64,000 nt of DNA from Silurus meridionalis (taxonomy: Eukaryota > Chordata > Actinopteri > Siluriformes > Siluridae), in the NCBI RefSeq assembly GCF_014805685.1, contig NC_060885.1, positions 21,298,632-21,362,631 on the forward strand, written 5' to 3'. Below, piece by piece: positions 36,601 through 49,383 of this stretch; positions within the stretch are counted from its first letter, which is position 1; each line of letters starts with the position of its first letter. The position numbers were made by a program, and so were the translations under genes. A model generated the notes under the pieces. That model searched no databases. It was not told the DNA's origin and saw only the letters and a program-made list of their open reading frames with translations.

Positions 36601-37374
36601 ACATAAGCTTGCAAAAGAACGTGAAAAAAATCTATCAATACCACAAGATTTAAAATGTAAGATCTCTGTTAACAAATAAATTAAAAAAGTAATAAAAATA
36701 TAGTTATGCTCACAAGATTCCTCCCGAACAGAAATGTGTCATTGCATAATGCTCTTTAAGCACCTTGTCAGCGCTCGTTTAAGTGAAGGAATGCAAAGCG
36801 AAACATGTACACAGTGCTTTTACTGTATTTTATGTGTGTCATAAGTCAGAAACATTGTAGTGAGGACATCTGTGTACTATGGCAAACTGTGACTGTGGAA
36901 CTTCACAAGTGCTTGGAGACTTTTCTGCCAGTTTATTAGCCTGCACTGATTAATTAACTCCACAGCACCGTTTAATTCTTTATGATGATTATTCGGAAGG
37001 TGTTCATAGAAATTGTTTTTAGAACAGCAGTAGTCCAAGACAAATCGCAGGCTTATATGAATGCTTTCTCTAGTATATGCTGATGTTTTCTGTGGGGAGC
37101 CATTTATTTAACGTTTTTTGGAAGGAGTCTCCAGTGCTTTGCGGTTTCTCAGCAACATGACAAGCGATATTTGTATAAACTCTTTGATATATTAACTTCA
37201 GGAGAGAGAAAAAATCAGAAGCTTTTTTTTTTTTAATAGCCGTTATAGTGTAAGGTGTATAGTGTATAGTGTTCTACAACATTTGTAAATAAAACTATGT
37301 CACTTTCTAATACACTGCCAACAGTGAAAAAATTGCTAATGTTAAAGTAAGAACAAAACATTTTGAGGTACATT
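36601..37374. other. Intergenic, no gene seen
   Basis: Unique DNA. 36,930-36,990 holds 'actgattaattaactccaca' and other TAAT cores, a weak regulatory hint. Confidence 0.4.
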
Positions 37375-37885
37375 CGACAGACACACGGAAAAAATTATTC
37401 GGACACCGTGTCTTTTTTCAGCTATATGTTCTTCCCTAGATTCTCACCTCAATTTTGGAGGTGCACAATTGTATAGGATCTTTGTATAGAATGTCTTTGG
37501 ATGTAGGATCATTAAATTTCCTCTTTATAATTAGGACATCCATACTTGTTTAAGCAAGACAATGGCCCTGTTCACAAAGCCAGCTCCATAAAGATATGCT
37601 TTTTATACTTTTTGAATAGCTTGCAATAGAGCTCTGACCTTAACCCTACTGAACACCTTTGGATGAATTGGAATGCACCTGTGCCTGGCTTTACTAACGT
37701 CCTTGTGGCTGAATGAGCACACATCTTTACAAGCACACACCAAAATCGAATGGAACATTTTCCCAGAAGAATGGGGGACATTATAACAGTAAATGGGGAA
37801 TAAATGCAGAATGGGGTGTTGAAAAAACACATAAAAATCTTACTATCAGCTGTCCACAAACATTTGTCCATATAGTGTATGTTGG
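37375..37885 (+). mobile_element. Tc1-type MITE, forward copy
   Basis: Landmarks 'atgtctttggatgtaggatc', 'agacaatggccctgttcaca', 'ctctgaccttaaccctactg', 'aacacctttggatgaattgg' and 'tgtggctgaatgagcacac', ending 'tttgtccatatagtgtatg', give the forward version of the family at 22,902 and 62,935. Transposase-like codons around 'aacacctttggatga' correspond to the EHLWDE region but carry stops. It is an inactive copy. Confidence 0.75.
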
Positions 37886-38224
37886 TATTTAAAAACACTT
37901 TATGGTGGTAACGGCTTCACACCACTATGTTGTAAAGTTATGTTAAAGCAAATACTGATGGTACATAAATTAGTGCACTGGCACAAAAAGAAAATCCAGG
38001 ACTATTCTGTGACTATTTTTCAGCTCCTCAATTGCAAATTGAGCTTTACTGTGTTTACTCACATTTAATTGCCTTCTATCCAGTTTAGAGAACTGCTCCA
38101 GGTACAGCATGATTAACCACCAGCCTACCTATTACAGTTCAAAATACTCTATAGTGTAACTGATAAAGATTGCAAGTCTCTTCAACTATTTGCTTATTCC
38201 TTTCTCTAATACCATTTTGAAAAT
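37886..38224. other. Intergenic spacer, no gene seen
   Basis: Unique AT-rich DNA between two DNA-transposon remnants. Confidence 0.4.
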
Positions 38225-38720
38225 ACATGAGGTACAACCTCAATTCCAAAATAGCTGGGACACTGTATATATATATATATATAATGTAAATAAAAACAGA
38301 TTGCAATGATTTGCAAACCTCTTAAATGCATATTCTATTCACAATAATAAAAAATATATCACACGTTTAAACTGAGAACATATTTGATTTTGCGGAAAAT
38401 TTTGGTCATTTTGAATTTGATGTTATGGTCAAGTCAATGGCTGCTACAGGTTTAAAAAGATTTGGGACAGGGCCATGTTTATCACTGTAGCATCAGGTCT
38501 TCTGTCTATATACAGCTGGGAACTGAGAAGACCAGTTGCTGAAGTTTTGGGAGAGGACTGTTGTCCCATATGTGTCTGATACATTTTAGCTGCCCAACAG
38601 TTCTGAGTGTCCTTTGTTGTGTTTTTTTTAATTTCATGATACACTATTTATACCCAATCATCTCATTGAACTTGTCAATTAATCTAGTTAGTTCCAAAAT
38701 GTTTCTCCAAATGCTAAGAA
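38225..38720 (-). mobile_element. Internally deleted Tc1/IS630-like MITE
   Basis: It starts 'atgaggtacaacctcaattc' with 'caaaatagctgggacactgt', passes 'gcaatgatttgcaaacctct' and 'cagttgctgaagttttggga', then jumps to the far end 'tatttatacccaatcatctc'. The central transposase region present in the copy at 4,235-5,355 is missing. Strand is given by analogy with that copy. Confidence 0.65.
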
Positions 38721-39164
38721 AACAGTCAGCTACAGTATGCCTGTCCTCACTAACCCTAACTTTGCGATGTCCAATATGTAATAAAATTTGTAGATTACTG
38801 TGGATGGTCGGACTTTATATGGTTGGAGGTTGGTGAATGATTGAACTTTATAGCCTTTGAATAACACACTGTTAATGGAAAAAAAATCCATAATCGGATG
38901 CGATGGACTACCAGAAGGAGAGAAAGAATGAAAATTCAGTTGCATCCTTAAACAAGAGCAAGAAACACGTCAGGAAAGTGTTCACTTGACACAAGAAAAA
39001 AGACAAAGCGCTCAAAGAAGATAAACAGCCAAACATTCTACATTATGGAAACATTGAAACAGTGGAAAAAAACTGAAACATGACGTGACAACACAATAAC
39101 ATTGCACCACAGCACAACAGCTTGTGAAATTCTGAATCCGGGCTCATCCAGAGTGCTCCAAACT
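38721..39164. other. Intergenic, no gene seen
   Basis: Unique sequence with no supported ORF. Confidence 0.4.
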
Positions 39165-39325
39165 ACTAAGCTGCAAATAAACGTTATTTTTTCCACATTT
39201 GGCAGATGCCAAACAAGTATCTTCTTCTTAAGGGCCCAAAAGCAGCTAGCTGTGTTGGAATTTGAACTCACAACCTTTTGATCAAAGGGCCAACATTATA
39301 ACCACTTCATCAGCTCCATTAGCTA
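39165..39325 (-). repeat. tRNA-like SINE (family A), reverse
   Basis: 'acatttggcagatgcca' is the complement of the SINE tail. It is followed by 'cttaagggcccaaaagcagc', 'gaatttgaactcacaacctt' (B-box complement) and 'ataaccacttcatcagct' (A-box side). Confidence 0.7.
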
Positions 39326-40977
39326 TTACCTCTCCCATGGACATGGACATAACACTGATTTAACAAACAGCCCAAGTTAATGCTTATGCTAATGCTTTGG
39401 TTCTTTTCTGTCTTATTTGTATTAATCCTAATTTTTTTCTTAATAATGCAATTCTTTGCCTTAATAATCTTGTTTTTATTTGTTTTATGAATGAGTTGTG
39501 ACACTAAGCATGTGTAAATGGATATTATTTACTTGAAAGTGCACTTATCCTGTGAAGATGTTGTTGTTAAAGTGTGCAGGTCTGGTCATTTCTTTAAGCA
39601 TATAATTTATATGTAAAGCTTGATATGCATTTCAAAAATAAAAGCTATTAGAAGCATGGTCATTTTCTGATCTCATTAAGGAGCGACTGACAAGCTAAGT
39701 ACGATAAGCTCTGTGTGTGTATGTGTGCATGTGTGTGTATCTTAATGAATACCAGTAAATTTTGAGTTTGACACAGTGCTGTGAAAAACCTGTTTTTATC
39801 TTGATCTTGAGTGATGAGTGCCATTTTTCACACACACATACACACACATGCGCACACTCATACAGAGCACAAACATACACTCCAAGACAGTGAGACATGG
39901 GTTACTTATTCAGACAGTCCTCTTGAGATGTGAACCTCCTGTCAAAACAAGTCCAGACATTGGCACATACAGAGACACATCACACTCCGTCTTTATTAAA
40001 CATCAGCCTTAACGTTGCTCTAATAGGCTGTCTGCACCTCGGGCGATCTCTCTTGCTCGCCCCATGCCACATTTACGCCCTTGCAATAACATTACGCTTT
40101 CTGACACTACTGCAGGAATAGCGTGATCGGATAAACATGCCGTTTCAGTGTCGCATTTTCATGCAGCTAAATATTAAAAGGGAGACTTAAGAGATCAAAC
40201 GTCTGGAGTTTGCTTTCCACATGGGCGTTTGATCTCCTGGAGTTTTGGAAAGAGTTTTGTGTACTAATCTGCCTGTGTGTGTGTATGTTTTTGCAATCAG
40301 AGCCTGTTCTGTGGGTTGCTGGTTACGTGTAATTCATGAGTGTCTCTATTTAAAGCTGTTGTTTATAAAATATTGAAACGCCATTCCTGGACACATTTGG
40401 GGTTTAGTGTGGGTTAAAAAGTCTTCACGTTGTCATAAGCAAACAGGCTACAAAGTTCTGACACCTCACCACACAGCCATACCTCTCTGACCAGACGCAC
40501 GCTACATATGAACAGACCTGGTTTTGTCTGAGTGTCTGTGTGTGCCATAAAGAGAGAAAGCACATGTGTGTGTGTTAAACAGAAAGTGAGAGCAAAAGAA
40601 AGAGAGAGAGAGAAAGAGAGAGAAGGACAGAAGGGATTAATAAAAGTGGGGATAAAAATAAACGTCAAAACTCCACCCAGTAGTACTCAGAGAGTTCATA
40701 AACTCTCGAGCCTCCATATGAGCATCGCACTCCTGCCCACTTCACAGCGATCATGTGCTTCTGGGCCTCAATTAATTAGTCTTCAAAGCGAAGTGGCGGA
40801 ATAAAGAACGAAACGCTCAGTGGTGACCATTTGTTCGCACAAGACATCTCGACAGACCACGCCACGTACACAAATACATGCTTGTTTATACTTCTGTTGC
40901 TGCCATGCCTTTTTTAAAACTGTTTTCTATACAGCTTACATTCCCAGCACTTATTCGGGCTTTCTGTATTACTCACA
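39326..40977. other. Intergenic, no gene seen
   Basis: Unique sequence. 40,000-40,240 and 40,680-40,860 are repeat-free and richer in GC and CpG than surroundings, possible regulatory DNA. ORFs in this interval lack domains. Confidence 0.4.
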
Positions 40978-40980
40978 CAT

Positions 40981-41023
<43 letters not shown>
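40978..41023. repeat. (CA)n microsatellite
   Basis: About 46 bases of CA. A shorter CA stretch follows at about 41,093-41,132. Confidence 0.95.
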
Positions 41024-41026
<3 letters not shown>

Positions 41027-41296
41027 CTTTCTCCCTCAGTCTCTCTTTTACCCACTCACTGTTTATTTCTGCATCATGCACACACATAAATGCGCACACA
41101 CACACACACACACACAAGCACACAAACACACACATATATTCACACCTGGTCTTGATCAGCCAGTGTATACTTCAAAGGCAACTAATGCTTAAGACTAAGA
41201 GGAAAAACAGTGCTCTAGACAATCTGGCAACCCACAGCTTTCTCACAAGTTGGCAAATGGGTGAAAGGTTTACAAAACAGCTCACATGGCATAGAG

Positions 41297-41300
<4 letters not shown>

Positions 41301-41350
<50 letters not shown>
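41301..41350. repeat. (TG)n microsatellite
   Basis: About 50 bases of TG. Interrupted GTGGGTGT repeats follow near 41,496-41,537. Confidence 0.95.
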
Positions 41351-41353
<3 letters not shown>

Positions 41354-41539
41354 GGGAGAGGGTGGAGTGAAGGTAACATTGAGGCCATGGAATAGTATTA
41401 ATATAAAAGCCTTGTGGCGTCTCAGACTTCAATTTGTCCTGTGGGACTATAGAGATGATTGTGATACTATTGAGATCATTTGCTGTTTACATTGTGTGGG
41501 TGTGTGGGTGTGGGTGTGTGTGTGTGTTGTGTGGGTGTC

Positions 41540-42431
41540 ATTCTATCCATTAATATTTGATATTGATGAGCTACTATATCACAATTGAAAAGCATCATTA
41601 GTCATAACCCACGTCCACTTTGTCTACACAGTACTGTTCTCTTTTTCTCCATCTTCTCTCTCACACACACTTCAGGGATGGTCAGGTATTTAGAAGAAAA
41701 GAAACAATAAGAGAGTGAGAGTGTTTTAAGAAGAGAAGGGGAAAAAAACACATAAAGAGTCAGTGAGAGAGAGAGTGAGAAAAAGAGTAGGGAGATGTGT
41801 AATTTGTATTTTGCCAACAAAAGGCTTTAATCCTCAATACAGACCCTCCTGAGGCCTGCAGCCTTTGTGCCTGCTACTATTGTTGGACACAGAGAAAGAG
41901 ATTTGGGGCTTGGGTTTCTTCGTTGTCAACCACCCACCAATTTCTGCTTGACAGAGTTCATTTGAAACTAAGCCTGTGCATGGTGAGGTGGGGTTAGGGG
42001 TTAGCAGGACGGCTGAAACGCCTGTTCAACTCATTTAACACCATCGGTAGATGAGCTTAGTGACATGAGTGTGCTCAAATGAAGTCGCCACACCATGACA
42101 GACATGGACTCGCAGGTTTGAATGAGCCTTCAGATTATGGCGAGTTTTCCGTTTACAGGGATGCTGAATGTTAAACAGCTGTCAGGAGGCAGGAATACGT
42201 TTATAAGACTCGATTTCAAGGTGGATACGGTAGATCCATTCAAAATTACCTTAAATTACTGATAATAAGCAGCTACACTTTTTCTTTCTGCTGGCCTGTT
42301 GGGGAAACACGGGATGCTGTTACACTGTAATGATCATAGTAAAGTACTTTTATATTGTTATGCTTTTAGAGGTGGTAACTCTTGGAGGTGGTAGCACTTT
42401 CATAGCTGACCCTGTGTTCTGACCCCAGCAG
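41540..42431. other. Intergenic, no gene seen
   Basis: Unique sequence. 41,820-42,200 has balanced composition without repeats, but no exon or domain is recognised. Confidence 0.4.
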
Positions 42432-43220
<789 letters not shown>

Positions 43221-44367
43221 TACATTTCAAAGTCAAATATCATTTTGCAAAATTAGCCATTCCTTTTTAATGTATGAGTGAATAAAATCTTAAGATAATC
43301 TTAAGAGCGCGGTTTTAAAAATGTGTTTGATTGATGCTTGGCAGTGGTGGATTTAGGAGACATGGGCATCTTGCCGGGGAGGCAAAAATTATTATTATTT
43401 TTTTAAATAAATAAAAGTTTATAGTTTTTTTAACCGCTCATTTGCACGGTCAAATCGAAATATTGTATCATGTCCAGGTCAATGAAACTAGTTGTGACTC
43501 GGAGTGCACACCTAATACTCTAAGTAATGAGGTGATGTCATAAAATTTTTTTGTGATTGTACTGAATAGGTCCTAAACTGAGTTCAGTAAGGGGAAATCT
43601 GCAGTGCACCTTAAAAGGCTAATTTAAAAGACATATATTATATGAATATAGATGTTGTATGTATCTTGTCTTTGATTAGCCAAGCAGTTGTATGGTTCTT
43701 GGTTCCGAGAGTTTAATAAATTTTGCACAATGACGTATATTTAATTGTGCAATAAATGCATTTAGGGTGATATTTTTACATAAAATAGAGCTCTCGGGAA
43801 TGTATCCAAATTTGTAGAGTGCTCTGAGAATGTGTTTTTACTCATCCAGTGTACCTGAAGCAGAGCGTTTCAAATCTGAAACTAATCAATGGGAGAGACA
43901 TTGGGTCATGTTCATCCGGGGCATCTTTCAAGCTAAAGAAAATCGTCATTGCTGCTTAGTGGTATGTACTTAACACCAACATACAGATCAGTGTCAGTTC
44001 AACAGCAATAGGAATAAATGATGGAAGAAACTCCTGACTTGAGCTCGACCACAACAGCTGTGGCCTTATTTGTGTGTTTTTTTTAAATCATAATAAAAAA
44101 AAAAGGTTTTGTTCTCATGATAATTAATAAAATATTAATCAGTGTTTGATCATTATTATCATTCTATTAATAGATTGGTGTGCTAAGAGTAACATTAGAG
44201 TCTTTTCACATAACGATTAAGCAAAGAGTCTTGTGATAGAAAAGATCATAGAACATTATAGCCATAATAACTTTTGATACTTAAGTACATTTAAAGGCAA
44301 ATACTTTTGTACTTTTACTCAAGTAAAGGTTTAAAGGAAGCTGTATGTGCTTTGTGTACCTCGTGCG

Positions 44368-44370
<3 letters not shown>
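43221..44370. other. Intergenic, AT-rich, no gene seen
   Basis: At 44,270-44,340 'gatacttaagtacatttaaa' and 'acttttactcaagtaaaggt' resemble another hAT-type MITE end, possibly the far end of a larger element starting at 42,432. The rest is unique. Confidence 0.4.

Positions 44371-44436
<66 letters not shown>
44371..44436. repeat. (AT)n microsatellite
   Basis: About 65 bases of alternating AT next to a retroelement 3' end. Confidence 0.95.
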
Positions 44437-44438
<2 letters not shown>

Positions 44439-44439
44439 C

Positions 44440-44660
44440 CAATACAGGTCAATATTAAACTGTGCTGTACCCGTTATTTCTGCCCATGTACATTCTATGT
44501 AGTTTTGTGTAGGTCTGTATTACTTAGTTGTTCATTCTCCTATAGTTGTATATTGTTTTATGTGGCGGCTTGGTTCTGGAGGGACGTCATTTCATTTCAT
44601 AGTGTACTATACCAGCTTTTAAAGGTTAAAATTGCCATTAAAGCCACTTGACTTGACCTG
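44440..44660 (+). repeat. Fish retroelement 3'-end repeat, forward
   Basis: 'tggttctggagggacgtcat' with 'ttcatttcatagtgtactat' and 'aaagccacttgacttgacc' is the forward orientation of the family at 97-195 and 14,062-14,135. It ends in TTGAC-type tail repeats. Confidence 0.6.
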
Positions 44661-45119
44661 AGACCACTCTGTGCAGCTGGGGATGGTTCTACATCAACAG
44701 CCTCAGGAGCCATGAAATTACTAAGAACTTTGAGGTTGAATTTGGATCATCTCTAGGAGTTTTTGCTACATTTGCCACTGGCTCGCTCATTAAGAATAAA
44801 CTTATTATAAGCCAAGTATAAGGAAAAAACTTAAACATTCTTTTATTTTCGCTTTATCTTTAAGATAAAAAAGATTTAAGATTTAAAACATTCTAAATGT
44901 TTTTAGAAGCCGAAAAGCAAATACTACATCAGGAATTCTGGACTTTTTTGTCCAAGAAAAACAATGCATGTTATGATCAATTAACCAGTGAAGTAATAGA
45001 AGTAGTAGTTTACAAATATTTGTACATTTGTTTAATATATGCCACACATTCTGTAATTAATCACATTTATTTCTTTTTTTAAGTTAAAGAAGCTTGTAAC
45101 TTGTCACAAATCTATTACA
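44661..45119. other. Intergenic, no gene seen
   Basis: AT-rich unique sequence after the retroelement tail. The 61-codon ORF at 44,897 has no domain. Confidence 0.4.
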
Positions 45120-45328
45120 GCACAGTGAAATTCTTTCTTTGCATATCCTAGTGATGTGAGGAAGCTGGTATCGGAGCACAGGGAGTATAGTATATACGGC
45201 TCTTGTATAGTTGGTAAGAGCCTTGCTCAAGGGCCCAAGAGGGGCAGCTTGGCCACAATGGGGCTTAAACCCTCAACCTTCTGATTAGTAACCGAGAGCC
45301 TTAATCATTGAACTACCACTACCATACG
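45120..45328 (-). repeat. tRNA-like SINE (family A), reverse
   Basis: 'cagtgaaattctttctttgc', 'ccttgctcaagggcccaaga', 'ggggcttaaaccctcaacct' and 'ttaatcattgaactaccact' are in the same order as the copy at 19,872-20,122, including the same tail partner. Confidence 0.75.
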
Positions 45329-45765
45329 CTGAGGTGGATGGATAGCAGGACAGAAATTAGAGCGAGAGACCTGTTGTCATCTGTGCTATCAACCCTCTTC
45401 AAAATATACAGTGATCACCACATGTAATGGTACAGTCCTAGAGGCTCTCAGTTCAAGAAGTGATCACACTAAGAAAAGGTTGAGCTGAAGAGGTTATATG
45501 ATCCTGTGCACATACCAAAGCATTTTCTCCTTCACCCTCCTGACAGAGTGGGTGGTGTAGTAAGCACAGAGTGATGTGGAGTGAGGATGAATGAGCGTAA
45601 AAATGGATAAAGGAGAGAAGTGTAAGGCTGCTCCCCGTCTGCCCCCGCACTCATTAGAGCGGGAGAAATCGTCCTCTCCCTTCCTTTCAACCCTTTCATC
45701 TTGCGCCATCTCTCCGAGTTCCTCTGTTTCAACTGCTGCAGTAGATTACACCACTATCAGGCACA

Positions 45766-45768
<3 letters not shown>
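45329..45768. other. Intergenic, no gene seen
   Basis: Unique sequence. Overlapping ORFs on both strands at 45,453-45,732 have no recognisable domains. Confidence 0.4.

Positions 45769-45806
<38 letters not shown>
45769..45806. repeat. (CT)n microsatellite
   Basis: About 38 bases of CT. Confidence 0.95.
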
Positions 45807-45811
<5 letters not shown>

Positions 45812-45966
45812 CCCTCTTCTTGCTGTCTTTTTGATGTTGGTCTGATCAGCAGAGGCTTAAAAAAACAACAAAAAAAAAACTCATCAGCTAAATATAGAAG
45901 CTGGAATTGGCTGAAAATAGGCTTTCATCTCTTCCATAAAAAGTGTGCATGTGTGTGTATGTGTGC

Positions 45967-46053
<87 letters not shown>
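45967..46053. repeat. (GT)n microsatellite
   Basis: About 86 bases of GT with GC interruptions. Confidence 0.95.
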
Positions 46054-46054
<1 letters not shown>

Positions 46055-46761
46055 TGGGGGTTTGGGGATTAGCTCATATTAAAAATCCTAGTGTTTAAAC
46101 ATCCATAATAATCATGGATTCATTCTGGTCGAGATGGGTGATGAGTTTACATAATCTCTATCAGTTTTGTGATGCGTGTAGTGGGTGTGGTGAACCTATC
46201 AGTGCCCTTACCATCTCATCTCGCACGCCTGCACATACCCCAATACGGGTTTAAAGGCAATACGAGAATGCATGTACGCACAAGATGGCTGATGTCTATT
46301 TATTTACTTACACTTTAACAGCTGACATTCATTTGTGTGCACAGATAAAGAGAACAGAGAGGACAGATCATTCTCTCTGAGACCAGATAATCATGTAATG
46401 CAAGGTTTTGCAACAGGTTACAGAAGACCATAAAACTGAAACATTTATTACCATTAACGATTTTTAAACTCTAGCCTTGTAGATATAAATACACCATTTT
46501 TTGTTTATGTTTAACTTTTTATTGCAGACTCTCGTACATCACCTGCTCTTTTACAGGTGCTGCTTTATTTGAATTGTTCACACTGTTTTATTATCTGCTG
46601 TCATGAATGTTCGTGGTATTTAAAGTGTAACACCACCATTTTTTTACTACTACTCTTTATCTACTGTACTACAGCTGCAGTGTATGATTTCACAATTTCA
46701 AACTAAAATTTTAGTGATAAATTAAAATTGTCCAAGATAATCTTTTTTTTCCCTCTGTTTT
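46054..46761. other. Intergenic, no gene seen
   Basis: Unique sequence, no supported ORF. Confidence 0.4.
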
Positions 46762-47183
46762 GGCCTTCCGTTTACACTGAGATGGAAACATGACATTAAA
46801 ACGGCATTTTCAAATGTATCAACTTCAAAGCGCGTTTAAAAATTCTTTTTGACTGAAACCGTTTTCCGAAGTGGATAAATTTGAAAACACCGTTTTCATG
46901 TCCCAGTGTGGACTGTGAAATATGGATGCTTTCAAAAATGATGACGCATTTTTAGTCGTGTGCAAAAAAGCACAAAAGAGCCGAAAAGTAAATGAACGGC
47001 AAGTGGAAATAAAGCTGGTCGAAGCGTCTTACCTTTTGCTTATGTGCAGTACAGGGACATAAGAATTTTCATATGTTTCAGTGTGGATGAGCAACGTTTG
47101 GGAAATGATTGAAAATGATAGTGTGGTGCGAAGTTTTTAAACGTATATTTTCAAAATGTATCTGGATTAGTGTAGACGTAGCC
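46762..47183. mobile_element. MITE with 'GGC-TACGT-TACACT' termini
   Basis: The left end 'ggccttccgtttacactg' and right end 'tagtgtagacgtagcc' are imperfect inverted repeats. The interior 'ggcattttcaaatgta' and 'attttcaaaatgtatctgga' continue the mirror match. The interior is rich in AAAACG motifs, as in a common fish DNA-transposon family. No ORF is present and the superfamily is not certain. Confidence 0.55.
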
Positions 47184-47400
47184 AGAGCCTCACAGAAGAG
47201 ATTTTTAATTGTTTCTTGAAGATTTTGAGCGATTTGGCTGTCCTGCTGGAGTTAGGTAGGTCATTCCACCAACAGGGTATGGTGAAAGAAATCGTCCTTG
47301 AGAGTGATTTTGTGCCTCTTGGCAATGGGAGTATGACCTGCTCATTTACCAATTGCAGGCTTTTGGAGAGGCTGTATATGTGTAGGAGGGGGGAAGGTTG
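47184..47400 (-). pseudogene. LINE reverse-transcriptase C-terminal fragment
   Basis: On the minus strand an open frame carries 'RTISFTIPCWWNDLP' and 'SRTAKSLKIFKKQLK', the motif near the C-terminus of several fish LINE polyproteins ('WWNDLP..VR.AESL..FKK.LK'). It is short, has no RT core, and abuts a MITE on one side and a Tc1-type fragment on the other. It differs from the LINE at 31,375. Confidence 0.6.
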
Positions 47401-47403
47401 AGG

Positions 47404-48545
47404 GAGGTTGTTTCAGCATGACAGTGTCCCTGTAGACAAAACAGATTTATGAACACATGATTTGCCAATCCCTGAACACAACTTTACTAAATCTGGAAAA
47501 GGATGTTAATACAAGTGCATGGCCAGGGATCTACAAACAGTTGACCACATACAAGCTGTCCAACAAGTCTCTATACATAGGGGAACTTTCTGAATTCTTT
47601 GTGTTAATGTGCATGTTCTCCCTATGTAGGGTTATTCCCACCTTCCAAAATATAGCAGTAGGTGGAATAGCTAAGATAAATTGCCCTTTGCTGTGTATAA
47701 GTGTGTAATGGGTGTGTGAAAGACTGGCATTACATTCCAGTGTTTCCAAGAATGGGCTCCCGATCCACATCAACACTGACCAGTATAAAGCACTAACACA
47801 AGCGACAGAGTGTATGTGTGTAAGCAAGTGAGTGCGATTTTGATAAACTATGTAGACTGCACAGAGCCCTGACCTCAACTTCACTAAATCTTCAACGATG
47901 TTCATACAAGCACATGGCTAGGTGTCCACAAACATTTGGCAATTCACAAGTTGTCCTAAAAGTCTACATACAGAGGGAATTATCTAGTAAATTGGATTCC
48001 ATAATTTCTAAAACCTTTATGACAAAAGAAAGAAGTATTGAAATATTTCTGATGGCCCGATCACGAAGCTGTCATAGGGTTGCGATAGACTTAACAAGAA
48101 ACATGTTGGGGAGAAACCCATAAGTAGACGTCTATAAACATCCACTATTGAAGGCACGACTGGCACGGTGCACAAGGAATACATAGTCCCCTATGAAAGG
48201 ACATCCTGTAGTGTGTGAGAAACAGAAAGCAGCAGGGTTGCTGGTTCAATTCTGTGTTTGAGTTTCTCTCTGCTTAGAGTTTATGCGCATGTTCTCCCCA
48301 TGTGGGTTTCTTTCTACCTTCCAAAACATAGCAGTATGTGGAATGGCTAAAGTTAATTGCCCTTTGCTGTGAATAAATGTGTAATGGGTATGTGAAGGAC
48401 TGGCATCACATTCCAGTGTTCCCTGGAATGGGCTCCAGATCCACCTCAACTCTGACCAGTATACAGCATTTGCATACACAAGCAAAAGAGAGAGTGTGTG
48501 TAAGGGAGTGGGTGTGATATTGGTTAATTATGGTGTATAATTTGA
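47404..48545 (+). repeat. Tandem composite repeat: Tc1-type MITE end + repeat family B, twice
   Basis: Two units lie head to tail, about 47,460-47,870 and 47,871-48,545. Each has a Tc1-type MITE fragment ('ctgacctcaacttcactaaa' and 'atggctaggtgtccacaaac' in unit 2), then a family B repeat ('gcgcatgttctccccatgtg', 'attgccctttgctgtg', 'gaatgggctccagatccac', 'ctgaccagtata'), then a shared end 'taagggagtgggtgtgatat'. Unit 1 has the same order with substitutions. The shared junctions show that the composite was duplicated after it formed. A further MITE piece precedes unit 1. Confidence 0.65.
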
Positions 48546-49304
48546 TTTGTCACTGATGCAACAACTTTCTCAGAGGGAGTAATTTGTGGTTATGTCTTAA
48601 CAGCATAGTGAAAAAAATGACTCAAAGTAAACATAGCAGTGCCTCTGTCTGATCATGCATGCAGATTGGAAAAGTGGAATGGCTGTTTTAATGTATCGCT
48701 GCAGTGTTTGAAAGTTGGGTAAAGAAAGAAATATTTTAGGACAGCTTTGATCATGTATTGCTTGTCACATTCTAAGACCTGTGTTGTTTCATTGTACCAG
48801 TGGCACATTTGAAGTCATATTTTCACAATTTTTTTTTGTTTTTGTATAGAATTCAAAAATTGCCCGTAGGCTGTCAATTAAGCTGTCACTCATTGTTTGG
48901 AAATGACTGAATGTCTGAATGTGTCTATGTGAATTCTGTGCATTCGCAGTAGTAAGTGTACTTTATAAGTTCTTTACTATACTTTATTACAATATATAAT
49001 CAATATTAATATTATTGCACAGGGGAAAGATTACACCAATTACAGCTAATACTGTACATGTCTGAAGAGATGTTGGTTATTTGCTTCTTTTTTTAAAAGA
49101 AATGATGTATTTAAAAATGCAAATCCTCCTAAATAATCCTGAGGAATAGAATTCTAATTAAGAAAAGACTCGTATACCTTTCTAAAAAAGCTCTATCTGG
49201 CCACTTAAGCCAAAAGCGAGCACACGATATATTTTAATAACAACCTCTATTTTTGCTAAATGACTTTTCTATATAAATGAATGGCTTTGGAAGTTTAGCA
49301 GAAG

Positions 49305-49308
<4 letters not shown>
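48546..49308. other. Intergenic, AT-rich, no gene seen
   Basis: Unique AT-rich sequence. Confidence 0.45.

Positions 49309-49379
<71 letters not shown>
49309..49379. repeat. (TG)n microsatellite
   Basis: An uninterrupted run of about 70 bases. Confidence 0.95.

Positions 49380-49383
<4 letters not shown>

Noticed and set aside
37572..37898. 108-codon minus-strand ORF
   Set aside because: It is antisense to a Tc1-type MITE and does not match the transposase strand.
47531..47905. 124-codon minus-strand ORF
   Set aside because: It is antisense to the family B and Tc1-type repeat composite.
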